A DNA stretch of 64,000 bases from Pseudomonas frederiksbergensis (GTDB taxonomy: Bacteria; Pseudomonadota; Gammaproteobacteria; Pseudomonadales; Pseudomonadaceae): positions 1 to 64,000 of the forward strand of contig NZ_JQGJ02000012.1 in NCBI RefSeq assembly GCF_000802155.2, in the 5' to 3' direction. The notes below the pieces were generated by a model, which did no database searches, had not been told where the DNA came from, and saw only the letters and a program-made list of their open reading frames with translations. Shown piece after piece: positions 26,662 through 34,065 of the stretch (position 1 is its first letter; the number at the start of each line of letters is the position of its first letter). A program made the position numbers and the translations under genes.

Positions 26662-26975
26662 ATGTTTTTAAGACCAAGAGTTGTGATTGATGCTTTGTTT
26701 AGGTACCGGAATTGTGTCGCGATTGCGCTGTTATTTGCTTCGGTCTTGAATTCTGTTCTAAGATTTAATGGTGGATGGGGCCGTTTTTTTTAATGATTGT
26801 AGTTCAGCTATTATTTGTGCAAGCTGTCTGGAATTATTTGAGAGGGGCTAGGATCGCTATCGGACCTAGCAGCTTGGGCAAAGATGCTAATCCTGAGTGG
26901 CGAGCTGCTTTAGCGGTATTCTCTTTTATTCTATACGTAATCATTTTTTTTCTAGATTTTGAACGCGGCCTGTGA
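26662..26975 (+). pseudogene. Frameshifted small membrane protein, probable orphan immunity
   Basis: Frame 1 reads MFLRPRVVIDALFRYRNCVA ... GGWGRFF then stops. A shift inside a run of eight T (26784-26791) continues as LMIVVQLLFVQAVWNYLRGA ... FLDFERGL-stop. One extra T restores a 104-residue protein with three membrane segments. Membrane immunity proteins of this kind protect against membrane-targeting toxins. No toxin part remains beside it, and codon use is AT-rich. Confidence 0.6.
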
Positions 26976-26998
26976 AAAAAACAAAAAAAGCGCGCGAG

Positions 26999-27125
26999 AA
27001 AGGGGACAGATTTATTTTCTGAAAGGGAAAATGGGGCGGATTTATTGTCCTCTGGTGACTAGCGGAGTGTTCCGTATCTGATTTTTGATTTGCGGCGGGT
27101 GAAAATAAATCCGTCCCCTTTTTTT
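26999..27125. mobile_element. 127-bp RAYT-related MITE, copy A
   Basis: The ends AAAGGGGACAGATTTATTTT and AAAATAAATCCGTCCCCTTT form terminal inverted repeats. A second inner pair (AAAATGGGGCGGATTTATT) is visible. The core CTCTGGTGACTAGCGGAGTG differs by a few bases from copy B at 27646-27772. Confidence 0.75.
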
Positions 27126-27170
27126 AAATCCATCAATTAATGCTGGAAAACGAATTGAGGTCAAATTCAA

Positions 27171-27524
27171 ATGAACGTCGATTTTTTATGTTCCACTATC
27201 TTGAGTAGTTCATTCGGTTTGTCGATGGGCTCAATCTGGCAGCACTTAAGTATGGAGCTTTGTAAGTTAGAGACGGGTAATGAAGAAAGAACAGCGATTT
27301 TTCTCGAGGTGCTGAGGCGCCTAATGCTGGGTGGGCATCTTAAATTGGGTTCGAATGGAAAATTTCTCTCTGGTGATGTTGACGAGCAGATCGATGCGCT
27401 CAGGAGCGCGTGGCCTATTTGCCCCGAAGAAGACGACCTTGATGGTTTCGGATTTTGGTTTTTAACTACCGCTCCGGCGGGCGTAGTATGGCTTACCGCT
27501 GAGGGCCAAGAGGTATGGACATGA
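27171..27524 (+). CDS. DUF596-type orphan immunity protein
   Basis: 117 residues. It shows the DUF596 pattern: SIWQHLSMELCKLETGNEER, then FLEVLRRLMLGGHLKLGSNG, FLSGDVDEQIDALRSAWP, and a closing PAGVVWLTAEGQEVWT. DUF596 proteins occur beside polymorphic toxins as immunity proteins. It starts at ATG 27171 with GAGG upstream. It sits alone between two copies of the same MITE, with no toxin remnant attached. Confidence 0.75.
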   Translation: MNVDFLCSTILSSSFGLSMGSIWQHLSMELCKLETGNEERTAIFLEVLRRLMLGGHLKLGSNGKFLSGDVDEQIDALRSAWPICPEEDDLDGFGFWFLTTAPAGVVWLTAEGQEVWT

Positions 27525-27645
27525 TCCAACTAGGCGAGAAAAAGAAAGGGGACAGATTTGAGTGGCACTTACTTAACCTTCTTCGGATGCCTATTCTGAA
27601 CACAGAACCGGGGACAGACCACGTTATATGTGTGCGAAAAAGGGA

Positions 27646-27772
27646 AAAAGGGGACAGATTTATTTTCTGAAAGGGAAAATGGGACGGATTTATTTTCCTC
27701 TGGTTACTAGGGGAGTGCTCCGTATCTGATTATTGATTTGCGGCGGGTGAAAATAAATCCGTCCCCTTTTTT
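27646..27772. mobile_element. 127-bp RAYT-related MITE, copy B
   Basis: Nearly identical to 26999-27125, with the same terminal and inner inverted repeats. Its right end is three bases before the duplicated CdiA pretoxin segment begins. Confidence 0.75.
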
Positions 27773-27773
27773 G

Positions 27774-28295
27774 TCAGTTTCAAAATCTGTTGGCGGGTGT
27801 TACAACAGAGCATTCGGCCAAGGCGGTGACGGATGTCCTGATTTCGAAATGGGGTATAAGTCCGGAATATGCTAGGGCTATCATCGAAGACAGTGTGACG
27901 CTTGCGGTTGGGATGGCTGCTGGGCGGGCTGGAGGTGGAGGAAAAAAAGGTAGCTCTGGAGCTGAGAGCGCAATCAATCAGGGTAGGCTCAACTCTCAGC
28001 TCTTAGCTGAAGAGGTTGCGAGTGGACATGCCTGTCAAAAGCATGTAATTGAAAGGCGAGAGTTTGCAGACCTTGGTATCAGTACCAAAAATCAGTTCCA
28101 AGATTTTATCGAAAAAATCGTTTCGACCCAGCAATAGACCGGCGACAGTCAGTTGATGGGACGATGTACTATCTCGACAACTCAACGAAGACCATTGTTA
28201 TTCGGGGGCAGAGAGGTGAAGCTACTGCTTTCAGGCCAGACCAGGGCGGCGTTGGTTGGGATAACTATATTAAATCTCAGGTGCCAAAGAAATGA
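27774..28295 (+). pseudogene. Orphan cdiA 3' module: pretoxin copy plus RNase-like tip, frameshifted
   Basis: QNLLAGVTTEHSAKAVTDVL ... AGRAGGGGKKG repeats the cdiA pretoxin linker (cdiA bases 21776-21955). The tip reads ASGHACQKHVIERREFADLG, ISTKNQFQDFIEKIV, then stops at 28137. In the next frame it continues RFDPAIDRRQSVDGTMYYLD and NSTKTIVIRGQRGEATAFRP to TGA 28295. A shift of one base near 28105-28115, in or after an A6 run, separates the halves. The GHA-x3-KHV and TAFRP pattern resembles BECR/EndoU-like RNase tips of CdiA proteins; that family call is tentative. Confidence 0.7.
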
Positions 28296-28498
28296 GTGAA
28301 AAACTCGAAGATTCTAATTACGTTGATTTGAAGGTTTCGTTAAGGGAGTTAAGGTACTTTATATCTTGTGGGATGGCTCTGATTCAGAATGTTCCGAATG
28401 ATTCCTTGCCAACCTATTGTGGTTTAAATAAGGATGAAATCGTTGAGGTTTCACTACGGCTAAGGGAGGTGGCTGAAAGAGAAGGTATGGATATGTAA
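28292..28498 (+). CDS. Immunity protein for the orphan RNase-like tip
   Basis: 68 residues, helical and acidic (MSEKLEDSNYVDLKVSLREL ... EREGMDM). ATG 28292 overlaps the toxin tip's stop as ATGA, so the pair is translationally coupled. The family is not recognised. The reading frame is intact although its toxin is frameshifted, which fits selection to keep immunity after losing the toxin. Confidence 0.62.
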   Translation: MSEKLEDSNYVDLKVSLRELRYFISCGMALIQNVPNDSLPTYCGLNKDEIVEVSLRLREVAEREGMDM

Positions 28499-28506
28499 TT
28501 TGCATG

Positions 28507-28652
28507 CGGCAGAACCGGGGACAGACCAAGTTATCTGTGTCTAGTCCTGAAATAGGTTTACAGCCGTTTCAGGACCAGACAAATACAAACCTTAAATGAG
28601 AGCACAGATGGAGCTGAGCAGAACCGGGGACAGACTACGTTATCTGTGTCCC
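28507..28652. repeat. Cluster of GAACCGGGGACAGAC repeat units
   Basis: Two units (from ~28510 and ~28620), each followed by ...GTTATCTGTGTC, enclose the IS-like stretch TCTAGTCCTGAAATAGGTTT. They mark the right border of the AT-rich CDI archive. No gene is visible. Confidence 0.6.
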
Positions 28653-28680
28653 TGGTTTTCTTTAGCTTTCCGCACATGTG

Positions 28681-28712
28681 AAAAACGGGCGACCCAAAGA
28701 TCGCCCGTTTTC
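28681..28712 (-). terminator. Terminator of the DUF3077 gene
   Basis: AAAACGGGCGA (28682-28692) and TCGCCCGTTTT (28701-28711) form an 11-bp stem around an eight-base loop. On the minus strand the stem ends in a T-run, two bases after the DUF3077 gene's stop. Confidence 0.85.
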
Positions 28713-28713
28713 G

Positions 28714-28986
28714 TTACTCAGCAGCTTGCGCCCGCAACCGTCTCCCAATCACATCCAACACATCACACCCATCGCGCAGCGATATCGTTAGCAGTTTGCA
28801 AAAATCAGAAAGCACCACCGTATCGGAACTGATATCCGAACGGAACGCGATATTTTCCAGCAGCTGGGTCACGGTGCGGATGCGGTAGTCGGCGGTTTCG
28901 AAGAGGACGTCGAGTGGGGCTTCGGTGTCGATGAGCAGAGTGGCGGGCGTGCAGTCGACGCCAGTGATGGGCATGAATCTGGTCAT
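28714..28986 (-). CDS. DUF3077 family protein
   Basis: 90 residues from MTRFMPITGVDCTPATLLID. The opening F-x-PITGVDC-x-PA-x-LLIDT and the later VTQLLENIAF are typical of short DUF3077 proteins of pseudomonads; function unknown. GAGG lies about nine bases before ATG 28986. It has its own terminator. It marks the return to GC-rich chromosomal sequence after the CDI archive. Confidence 0.72.
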   Translation of the reverse strand: MTRFMPITGVDCTPATLLIDTEAPLDVLFETADYRIRTVTQLLENIAFRSDISSDTVVLSDFCKLLTISLRDGCDVLDVIGRRLRAQAAE

Positions 28987-29100
28987 AGCAAGAGCCTCGT
29001 AAGTTAATGAGCCTCTCTGTTGATTCGGGTCGCCAACCCCGGTCGTCTTTTTGAACGACGAGGGACTATAGGCTGGTCCACTCTGGAGCCACAAGACACC
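28987..29100 (-). promoter_or_regulatory. Structured leader upstream of the DUF3077 gene
   Basis: Read on the plus strand, GTCGT and ACGAC (29042-29060 region) form a small stem around CTTTTTGA. The flanking GGGTCGCCAACCCCGG is also self-complementary (GGGT/ACCC, GGTC/GACC). The 110 bp carry no credible gene and could be a folded 5' leader. Unproven. Confidence 0.35.
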
Positions 29101-29164
29101 GCTTTCCGAGCTTTATGTAGGACGTTTGGCCTAGCATTTGTCGGCTTAAAGCAAGCGACTGCTA

Positions 29165-29216
29165 CCCAGCCGAGCGCGAGCAAGCTCCCTCGCCACGAGA
29201 TCGCGCTCGACTGGGC
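29165..29216. repeat. Degenerate REP palindrome
   Basis: CCAGCCGAGCGCGAGCAAGC, then TCCCTCGCCACGAGATCGCG and CTCGACTGGG: outer arms CCAG...CTGG and GAGCGCGA...TCGCGCTC enclose the REP core GCTCCCTCGCCAC. It lies at the 3' end of the DUF899 gene. Confidence 0.6.
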
Positions 29217-29227
29217 GGGCTGACGCA

Positions 29228-29959
29228 TCAACTGTGGCAGCATCCACGCGGCCAGGCCTCTTCATACTTATCATGATGCCGCACCCAATCCATGATCTCG
29301 TCTTCATTGCGGCCCTTGGGCGTGAGGTCGAGGTAGTTGTAGGTGCCGACGAGGATGTCGAGGCCGCGGGCGTAGGTGGAGTAGGTGTGGAAGGTGTCAC
29401 CGGCTTCGTTGCGATAGAAGACGCTCAGGCCTGGGAGTTCGCCTTCGGCGGTGTCGGTTTTTTCGTAGTTGTAGGTGGCTGTTCCGGCAGCGACGTCTTC
29501 GGTTTTGAAGCTGACGCCGAAGTCGTAATTGAAGTCGCAGCCTTGCGACGAGACCCAGTCGAAGGCCCAGCCCATGCGGCGTTTGAAGGGTTGGAATTCG
29601 GCATAGGGCGCGCGGGAGACGGCGACGACGGCGACGTCGTGGTGGGCCAGGTGTTGGTTGGCGCCGTCGATGTGGTCGGACAGGAACGAGCAGCCTTGGC
29701 AGCCTTCGGTCCAGCCGGGGCCGAACATGAAGTGGTAGATGATCAGTTGGCTGCGGCCGCCGAACAGGTCGGCGAGGCTGAGTTCGCCGTGGGGGCCTTG
29801 GAAGCGGTAGGGTTTTTCTATCTTTACCCAGGGCAGGGCGCGGCGTTCGGCGCTGAGCTTGTCTCGTTCGCGGGTGAAGGCTTTTTCATGGGCCAAATGC
29901 TCACGGCGGGCGGCGAGCCATTCTTCCCGCGAGACGACTGGAGGGTGCTCGATGTTCAT
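29228..29959 (-). CDS. DUF899 family thioredoxin-like protein
   Basis: 243 residues. It shows the DUF899 layout: N-terminal REEWLAARREHLAHEKAFTR, then LADLFGGRSQLIIYHFMFGP, the Cys pair in GWTEGCQGCSFLSDHIDG, and VSFKTEDVAAGTATYNY. Members adopt a thioredoxin-like fold; the function is unknown, though a redox role is plausible given the CxxC. It ends in RGCCHS. The gene is single, with a good start at ATG 29959. Confidence 0.9.
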   Translation of the reverse strand: MNIEHPPVVSREEWLAARREHLAHEKAFTRERDKLSAERRALPWVKIEKPYRFQGPHGELSLADLFGGRSQLIIYHFMFGPGWTEGCQGCSFLSDHIDGANQHLAHHDVAVVAVSRAPYAEFQPFKRRMGWAFDWVSSQGCDFNYDFGVSFKTEDVAAGTATYNYEKTDTAEGELPGLSVFYRNEAGDTFHTYSTYARGLDILVGTYNYLDLTPKGRNEDEIMDWVRHHDKYEEAWPRGCCHS

Positions 29960-30146
29960 GGGGCTTCTCCTGGGATTGATTTGCCGACGGTTGCAATGCC
30001 TAGTCGTTTGGTCGGCGTCGGATTCGACAAGCCGCTGGTCGGTTTGGAGAAAAGGGCGGTCAAAAACCGGGCTGAACGGCGCTGATCCGCCCCGGTCACA
30101 CCTTAAGTAGGCATCTCACTCTTTAAGCATTAGAGGATGGACCAGG

Positions 30147-30539
30147 ATGACGACTTATAACTGGGACTTGATCGAACGGTTGCTGCACGAAGTGCAGAAC
30201 GGCGCCGGCCACAGTTTTACCCCTCGGCCTTACGCGGAGCAGCACGCGGCGGAGAAGGCGGCTCAGGGCGAGGAAATCGAGAACCTCGATCATCTGAAAG
30301 CGGTCGCCGGAGAGTATGAAAAGTTACTGCTGGAGCGTGGGTATATCGAGCCTCGGCCGGAGGAAGAGGGCGGCAATGGCGAGAATTTTGTGCTGACACC
30401 ACGCGGCTCGCGGTTGTTGAGCCTGATCGACAGCAGCATTCCGGGCAATGATCATCCGCGTCAGGTGTTGGATGAGCAGGAAGATGCGCTGGATGAGTTT
30501 ACGTTTGATGATTTGGCTTCGAAGGCGCAGATTGCCTGA
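30147..30539 (+). CDS. Hypothetical protein, possible winged-helix (DUF2513-like)
   Basis: 130 residues. NWDLIERLLHEVQNGAG at the start, then ENLDHLKAVAGEYEKLLLERG and ENFVLTPRGSRLLSLIDSS give a winged-helix-like order (helix, helices with LLLERGYIE, closing LTPRGSRLL). This recalls DUF2513 proteins, but I am not certain. The last 30 residues are acidic (EQEDALDEFTFDDLAS). A weak GGATGGACCAGG stretch precedes ATG. It stands alone and is followed by a REPIN. Confidence 0.65.
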   Translation: MTTYNWDLIERLLHEVQNGAGHSFTPRPYAEQHAAEKAAQGEEIENLDHLKAVAGEYEKLLLERGYIEPRPEEEGGNGENFVLTPRGSRLLSLIDSSIPGNDHPRQVLDEQEDALDEFTFDDLASKAQIA

Positions 30540-30558
30540 CAGGCTGGCACTGAACCCT

Positions 30559-30646
30559 GTGGGAGCGAGCTTGCTCGCGATAGCGATTAAACAGGCAAAA
30601 CACCTGTTGAATGTCAGGCCGCTATCGCGAGCAAGCTCGCTCCCAC
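30559..30646. repeat. REPIN
   Basis: GTGGGAGCGAGCTTGCTCGC then GATAGCG on the left, CGCTATCGCGAGCAAGCTCG then CTCCCAC on the right: a perfect inverted REP pair of the same type as at 27-113. Confidence 0.92.
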
Positions 30647-30675
30647 ATTGGATCTCCCACATGGATCTCAGTGGT

Positions 30676-31542
30676 TTATGAGCGTGCTGCCTTCAAGCAT
30701 TTCAGATCGCTGAAATCCTTCTTCACCCCATCGATTTTCTGCAATAGCCGTTCACGCTGTGCCGGGGTGCTGTCGGCCATCAGGTCCACCATCAGGCTGC
30801 GGGCCTGGGCTTCGGTTTTGTTGTAGGCCTCGCGATAAGCGGGCGTCCACAGGCTCTCGCGGTTGACCAGCAGTTGCTCGATGCGTTTCGGGAAGTCCGG
30901 GCTGTGGCGCTGGGCGACGGCTTCGCTGAATTGGTTTTGCCAGTGGGCGCGGTTGGCGATCCATTGTTGGTTTTGATCGCCAAGGGCGGAGGACCACGTC
31001 ATTACTCTTTGACGCTGGGCATCGTTGAGCGGGCCGATCCAGTCATTGAGGCGTTTTTCCATGCGCTCGGCACGTTCCTTGATCTGCTGTTGCAAGGTCG
31101 GCTTGAGGTAGTCGCGCTGGCGCTTGCGCTGGTCCTTGACGAACGCGGCGTCCATGTCGTCGACCTGTTCGTCGCTGAGGCGCTGCAGCAGTTCGATGGC
31201 CGACGGGGTGATTGCTCGGGCGGTTTCGGCGATGGCGGCCTTGGCTTCGCGGGTGCGTTGCTGCAGGGCTTCGTCGGTCACGGTGTTGGTTTGCACCATG
31301 GTCTTCAGGCGATCGAGCCAGTCCAGGTAGCCGGGCAATTGCGTGGTGCAATGCCAACTCAAGTGTTCCTTGAGGCGATCGTCGAACCAGTCTTTTTGTT
31401 GACCGTTGATCTCCAAGTAATCGTTGAGGGTCCAGGGGATGATCAGGTCGAGGTTGCGGTAGGCCAATCCGATACGGCTGCAAGCGGTGAGTGTCAGCAG
31501 CAGGGCGATGAACATGGCGGTGCGTGTTAACCAGCGCGACAT
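30676..31542 (-). CDS. DUF6279 family lipoprotein
   Basis: 288 residues. A lipoprotein signal (MSRWLTRTAMFIALLLTLTA with Cys 21 in the LTAC lipobox) precedes a long helical domain with many Arg, Gln and Glu. Recognisable pieces are RIGLAYRNLDLIIPWTLNDY and LSDEQVDDMDAAFVKDQRKR. It should be anchored to a periplasmic membrane face. DUF6279 has no known function. The only downstream neighbour is the REPIN, and the porin gene lies upstream on the same strand with an 81-bp gap. Confidence 0.85.
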   Translation of the reverse strand: MSRWLTRTAMFIALLLTLTACSRIGLAYRNLDLIIPWTLNDYLEINGQQKDWFDDRLKEHLSWHCTTQLPGYLDWLDRLKTMVQTNTVTDEALQQRTREAKAAIAETARAITPSAIELLQRLSDEQVDDMDAAFVKDQRKRQRDYLKPTLQQQIKERAERMEKRLNDWIGPLNDAQRQRVMTWSSALGDQNQQWIANRAHWQNQFSEAVAQRHSPDFPKRIEQLLVNRESLWTPAYREAYNKTEAQARSLMVDLMADSTPAQRERLLQKIDGVKKDFSDLKCLKAARS

Positions 31543-31623
31543 GAGCGGGTCCTTGCGAAGGCGGAGGTGCTTTGTTTGAGCATCGCAGACACGCGGCAGT
31601 TCAGCCGGTTGAATACGTAACGC

Positions 31624-32334
31624 TTAGTAAAAAGGATGGGCCATCTTCAAGGTCAACAGGCTGTCGCATTCGCTGTTGTGGCCGGAGTAGGCCGAGCAGC
31701 TGCTGCCGCTGAGGCTTGAGTCGCTGTAGATCAGGTCCAGGTCGATGCCTCTCCACGGACGGGAAATTTTCAACGACCAGTCACTGAAACTGCCTACGTA
31801 ACCATCCTCCACCGAGACTGGAGTATTGAGTTGGTGGGTGGTGTATTTGGCGCTGATGCCGATGCCGAAGGGCACGTTGCCACCGAGGTCGGCGAACAGG
31901 GTGCTGTTCTGTTTGTCCGGGTCGTTGCTCAACGCCGCACCGAAGCGGCTGCCGAGAATGGTCAGGCCGCCATAGAATTCCTGGCTGTCGACGGTATCGA
32001 CGGTGGGGTAACTGTAGTGGATCAAGCCGACTTCGTAACCCAGAGTCTGGTCGAAGGGTTGTTTGAAACCCATGTAGGAATCGACTTCCAGGTCGGCGGA
32101 GAAGCCGACGCTGGGTGACCATTGTCCGATATACCAGCCGCTGTCATGGCTCAGGTCCAGGCCACCGTGGAAAGAGCCGATGCTCGATGGCGTTACCAGG
32201 CCCTGGGCCATGCTGCGGCTGGGGGTGGTGCCGAGTTTAAGGTCGAAGTCACCGAGCTCGCGCTGAAACACCTGCCCATAAGAAGCGGGGCAAGCGAGCA
32301 GACTGAACGACATCAGGACAACAGGGATGCGCAT
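31624..32334 (-). CDS. TorF-family putative outer-membrane porin
   Basis: 236 residues. A signal peptide (to ~SYGQ) precedes a small beta-barrel-like protein with alternating Gly/aromatic strands and a C-terminal Phe-Tyr. It has the TorF-type blocks SRSMAQGLVTPSSIGSFHGG, GYEVGLIHYSYPT and SQEFYGGLTILGSRFGAAL. Cys pairs near the end (GSSCSAYSGHNSECDS) may form a disulfide. Related proteins are predicted channels of unknown substrate. Confidence 0.8.
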   Translation of the reverse strand: MRIPVVLMSFSLLACPASYGQVFQRELGDFDLKLGTTPSRSMAQGLVTPSSIGSFHGGLDLSHDSGWYIGQWSPSVGFSADLEVDSYMGFKQPFDQTLGYEVGLIHYSYPTVDTVDSQEFYGGLTILGSRFGAALSNDPDKQNSTLFADLGGNVPFGIGISAKYTTHQLNTPVSVEDGYVGSFSDWSLKISRPWRGIDLDLIYSDSSLSGSSCSAYSGHNSECDSLLTLKMAHPFY

Positions 32335-32530
32335 GCTTCACTCCATGAATAGCGAGGAGCAGGGAATCGTAAACAAGCTGAAACACTTGAGCTAGAGAGG
32401 TGCAAGCATACCGGCGAATGTTCGGCAGCGATGGCCGTTCGTCGATTTATGTGCAGATGGGTGTGAGGGGAGGGGTTCCAGTCCAAGCGCTTCGAGAGTC
32501 AAAGCGCTTAGGGACCAGGTGACGCGGGGA
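32335..32530. other. Non-coding gap with an inverted repeat
   Basis: No gene is visible in this ~200 bp. AAGCGCTT occurs twice (near 32485 and 32502) as a self-complementary pair in CCAAGCGCTTCGAGAGTCAA AGCGCTTAGG, possibly the 3' hairpin of the small gene that ends at 32531, though it lacks a T-tract. Confidence 0.4.
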
Positions 32531-32719
32531 TTACTTTTTGCCCAGGCTGATCTGCTTGGACGGGCCGAAGGTCTGGCCGCTGACACCTTTTGCAATCTGC
32601 TGGATTTCACCGCCGGACTTGAGGAACGCAGCGATCTGGTCGTTGATCGACTCGCTGGTTTCAACGGCTGGAGCGGGCTTTGCTTTGCTGTTGGATGCTT
32701 TTACGCGCATGACGGCCAT
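32531..32719 (-). CDS. Short conserved-looking hypothetical protein
   Basis: 62 residues from MAVMRVKASNSKAKPAPAVE, then SINDQIAAFLKSGGEIQQIA and KGVSGQTFGPSKQISLGKK. It is basic, with a disordered N terminus and a short helix-turn part; no signal or membrane segment. ATG 32719 has AGG four bases upstream, while the inner ATG 32710 lacks one. Its function is not known to me. It is divergent from the cvfB gene. Confidence 0.65.
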   Translation of the reverse strand: MAVMRVKASNSKAKPAPAVETSESINDQIAAFLKSGGEIQQIAKGVSGQTFGPSKQISLGKK

Positions 32720-33048
32720 TAACCTATGGATAATTAATTGGGCCAGGCATCGTACAGGAAATACTTGACAATTGCTTGGCAAATATCCCCGTGGATTATT
32801 TGCGCCAAGGCAAGAATATTGAACCATTCGTGCCTGATAATTGCCCCTAAGCCACTGTTTTAAATAACAACGTTTCATTTTATTCAACGCTGAAGCGGGG
32901 CGATTCGAACCTTGCACAGTCTGACGAATGGCCCTCTCAAGGGAGAAAACCCTTGCGAATCAAGGCTTGCGCGGTAAGCCCCCTCAGCGGCACGAATCGC
33001 GCCGCAAAACCGGGTAGAATGCCGCCCACGCAACGAGGGTATTTGGAA

Positions 33049-33885
33049 ATGGCTTTAGTCGGGCGCTACAACAGTTTGCAAGTGGTTAAACACACCAACT
33101 TCGGTTTATATCTGGACGGCGGGGCGGACGGTGAAATCCTGCTGCCCAACCGTTATATCCCCAAGGATATTCCCAGTGAAGACGAAGATTGGCTGAATGT
33201 TTTCATTTATCTGGACAGCGACGACAAACTGATCGCTACCACGGAAAAACCGAAGGTCCAGGTTGGCGAATTCGCCAGCCTGAAAGTGGTTGAAGTCAAC
33301 AGCATCGGCGTATTCCTGGATTGGGGCTTGCCCAAGGATTTGCTACTGCCGTACTCCGAAGAAAAACGCCAATTGACTGCGGGCGAATACTGCGTGGTGC
33401 ACGTCTATCTCGACAAGCACACCCGCCGTATCACTGCCACGGCGCGGTTGGACCGTTATCTGGACAAGACACCGGCCAACTATACGCCTGGGCAGGAAGT
33501 CGACTTGCTGGTCGCCGAAGCCACCGACATGGGCTTCAAGGCGATCATCAACAACAAGCACTGGGGCTTGATCCACAAGAACGAAATCTTCAAGTTCATG
33601 CGCGCCGGCAAGCAGGAAAAGGGTTTCATCAAGGAAATCCGCCCGGACGGCAAGATCAGTTTGAGTTTGCAGCCGGTGGGCCAGGAAGCGGCCACCAGCC
33701 TCAACGCGAAGATCCTTGCCAAGTTGCGCGAGAACAACGGCACGCTACCGGTCAGTGACAAGAGCGACCCGGCATTGATCAGCAGTCTGTTTGGCGTGAG
33801 CAAGGGCAACTTCAAGAAGGCCATTGGTGCGCTTTACAAGAATGGGCAGATTGTCATTCATGCTGATCGTATTGAGCTGACCTGA
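33049..33885 (+). CDS. cvfB: CvfB-type S1 RNA-binding protein
   Basis: 278 residues with repeated S1-like segments: VGRYNSLQVVKHTNFGLYLD, KVVEVNSIGVFLDWGLPKDL, LVAEATDMGFKAIINNKHWG. A winged-helix C terminus follows (LISSLFGVSKGNFKKAIGAL). This is the order seen in CvfB, an RNA-binding regulator studied in Gram-positives. I chose ATG 33049 (MALVGRYN), with GAGG upstream; the longer frame adds an unrelated tail. Confidence 0.9.
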   Translation: MALVGRYNSLQVVKHTNFGLYLDGGADGEILLPNRYIPKDIPSEDEDWLNVFIYLDSDDKLIATTEKPKVQVGEFASLKVVEVNSIGVFLDWGLPKDLLLPYSEEKRQLTAGEYCVVHVYLDKHTRRITATARLDRYLDKTPANYTPGQEVDLLVAEATDMGFKAIINNKHWGLIHKNEIFKFMRAGKQEKGFIKEIRPDGKISLSLQPVGQEAATSLNAKILAKLRENNGTLPVSDKSDPALISSLFGVSKGNFKKAIGALYKNGQIVIHADRIELT

Positions 33886-33923
33886 TCGAACACAGGATCC
33901 TAGCCTTGTGGGCCTTTGATCCT

Positions 33924-34053
33924 GTGGCGAGGGCGCTTGCTCCCGCTGGCCTGCGCAGCGGGCTCCGGCGTCCTTCGGATCTGATTTTTCGTGGCGATAC
34001 AGACATTTCTTGGGGCTGCTTCGCACCCCAGCGGGAGCAAGCTCCCTCGCCAC
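33924..34053. repeat. REPIN-like pair
   Basis: GTGGCGAGGGCGCTTGCTCC at the left and GCGGGAGCAAGCTCCCTCGC then CAC at the right, facing each other across ~85 bp. It fills the gap between cvfB and the NCS1 permease promoter region. Confidence 0.85.
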
Positions 34054-34065
34054 GGTGATCATCGC

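Noticed and set aside
22603..28660. CRISPR array, suggested by the many short recurrent units
   Set aside because: The units are not evenly spaced, their spacers are genes or gene fragments of varied size, and the ends are inverted repeats of RAYT type.
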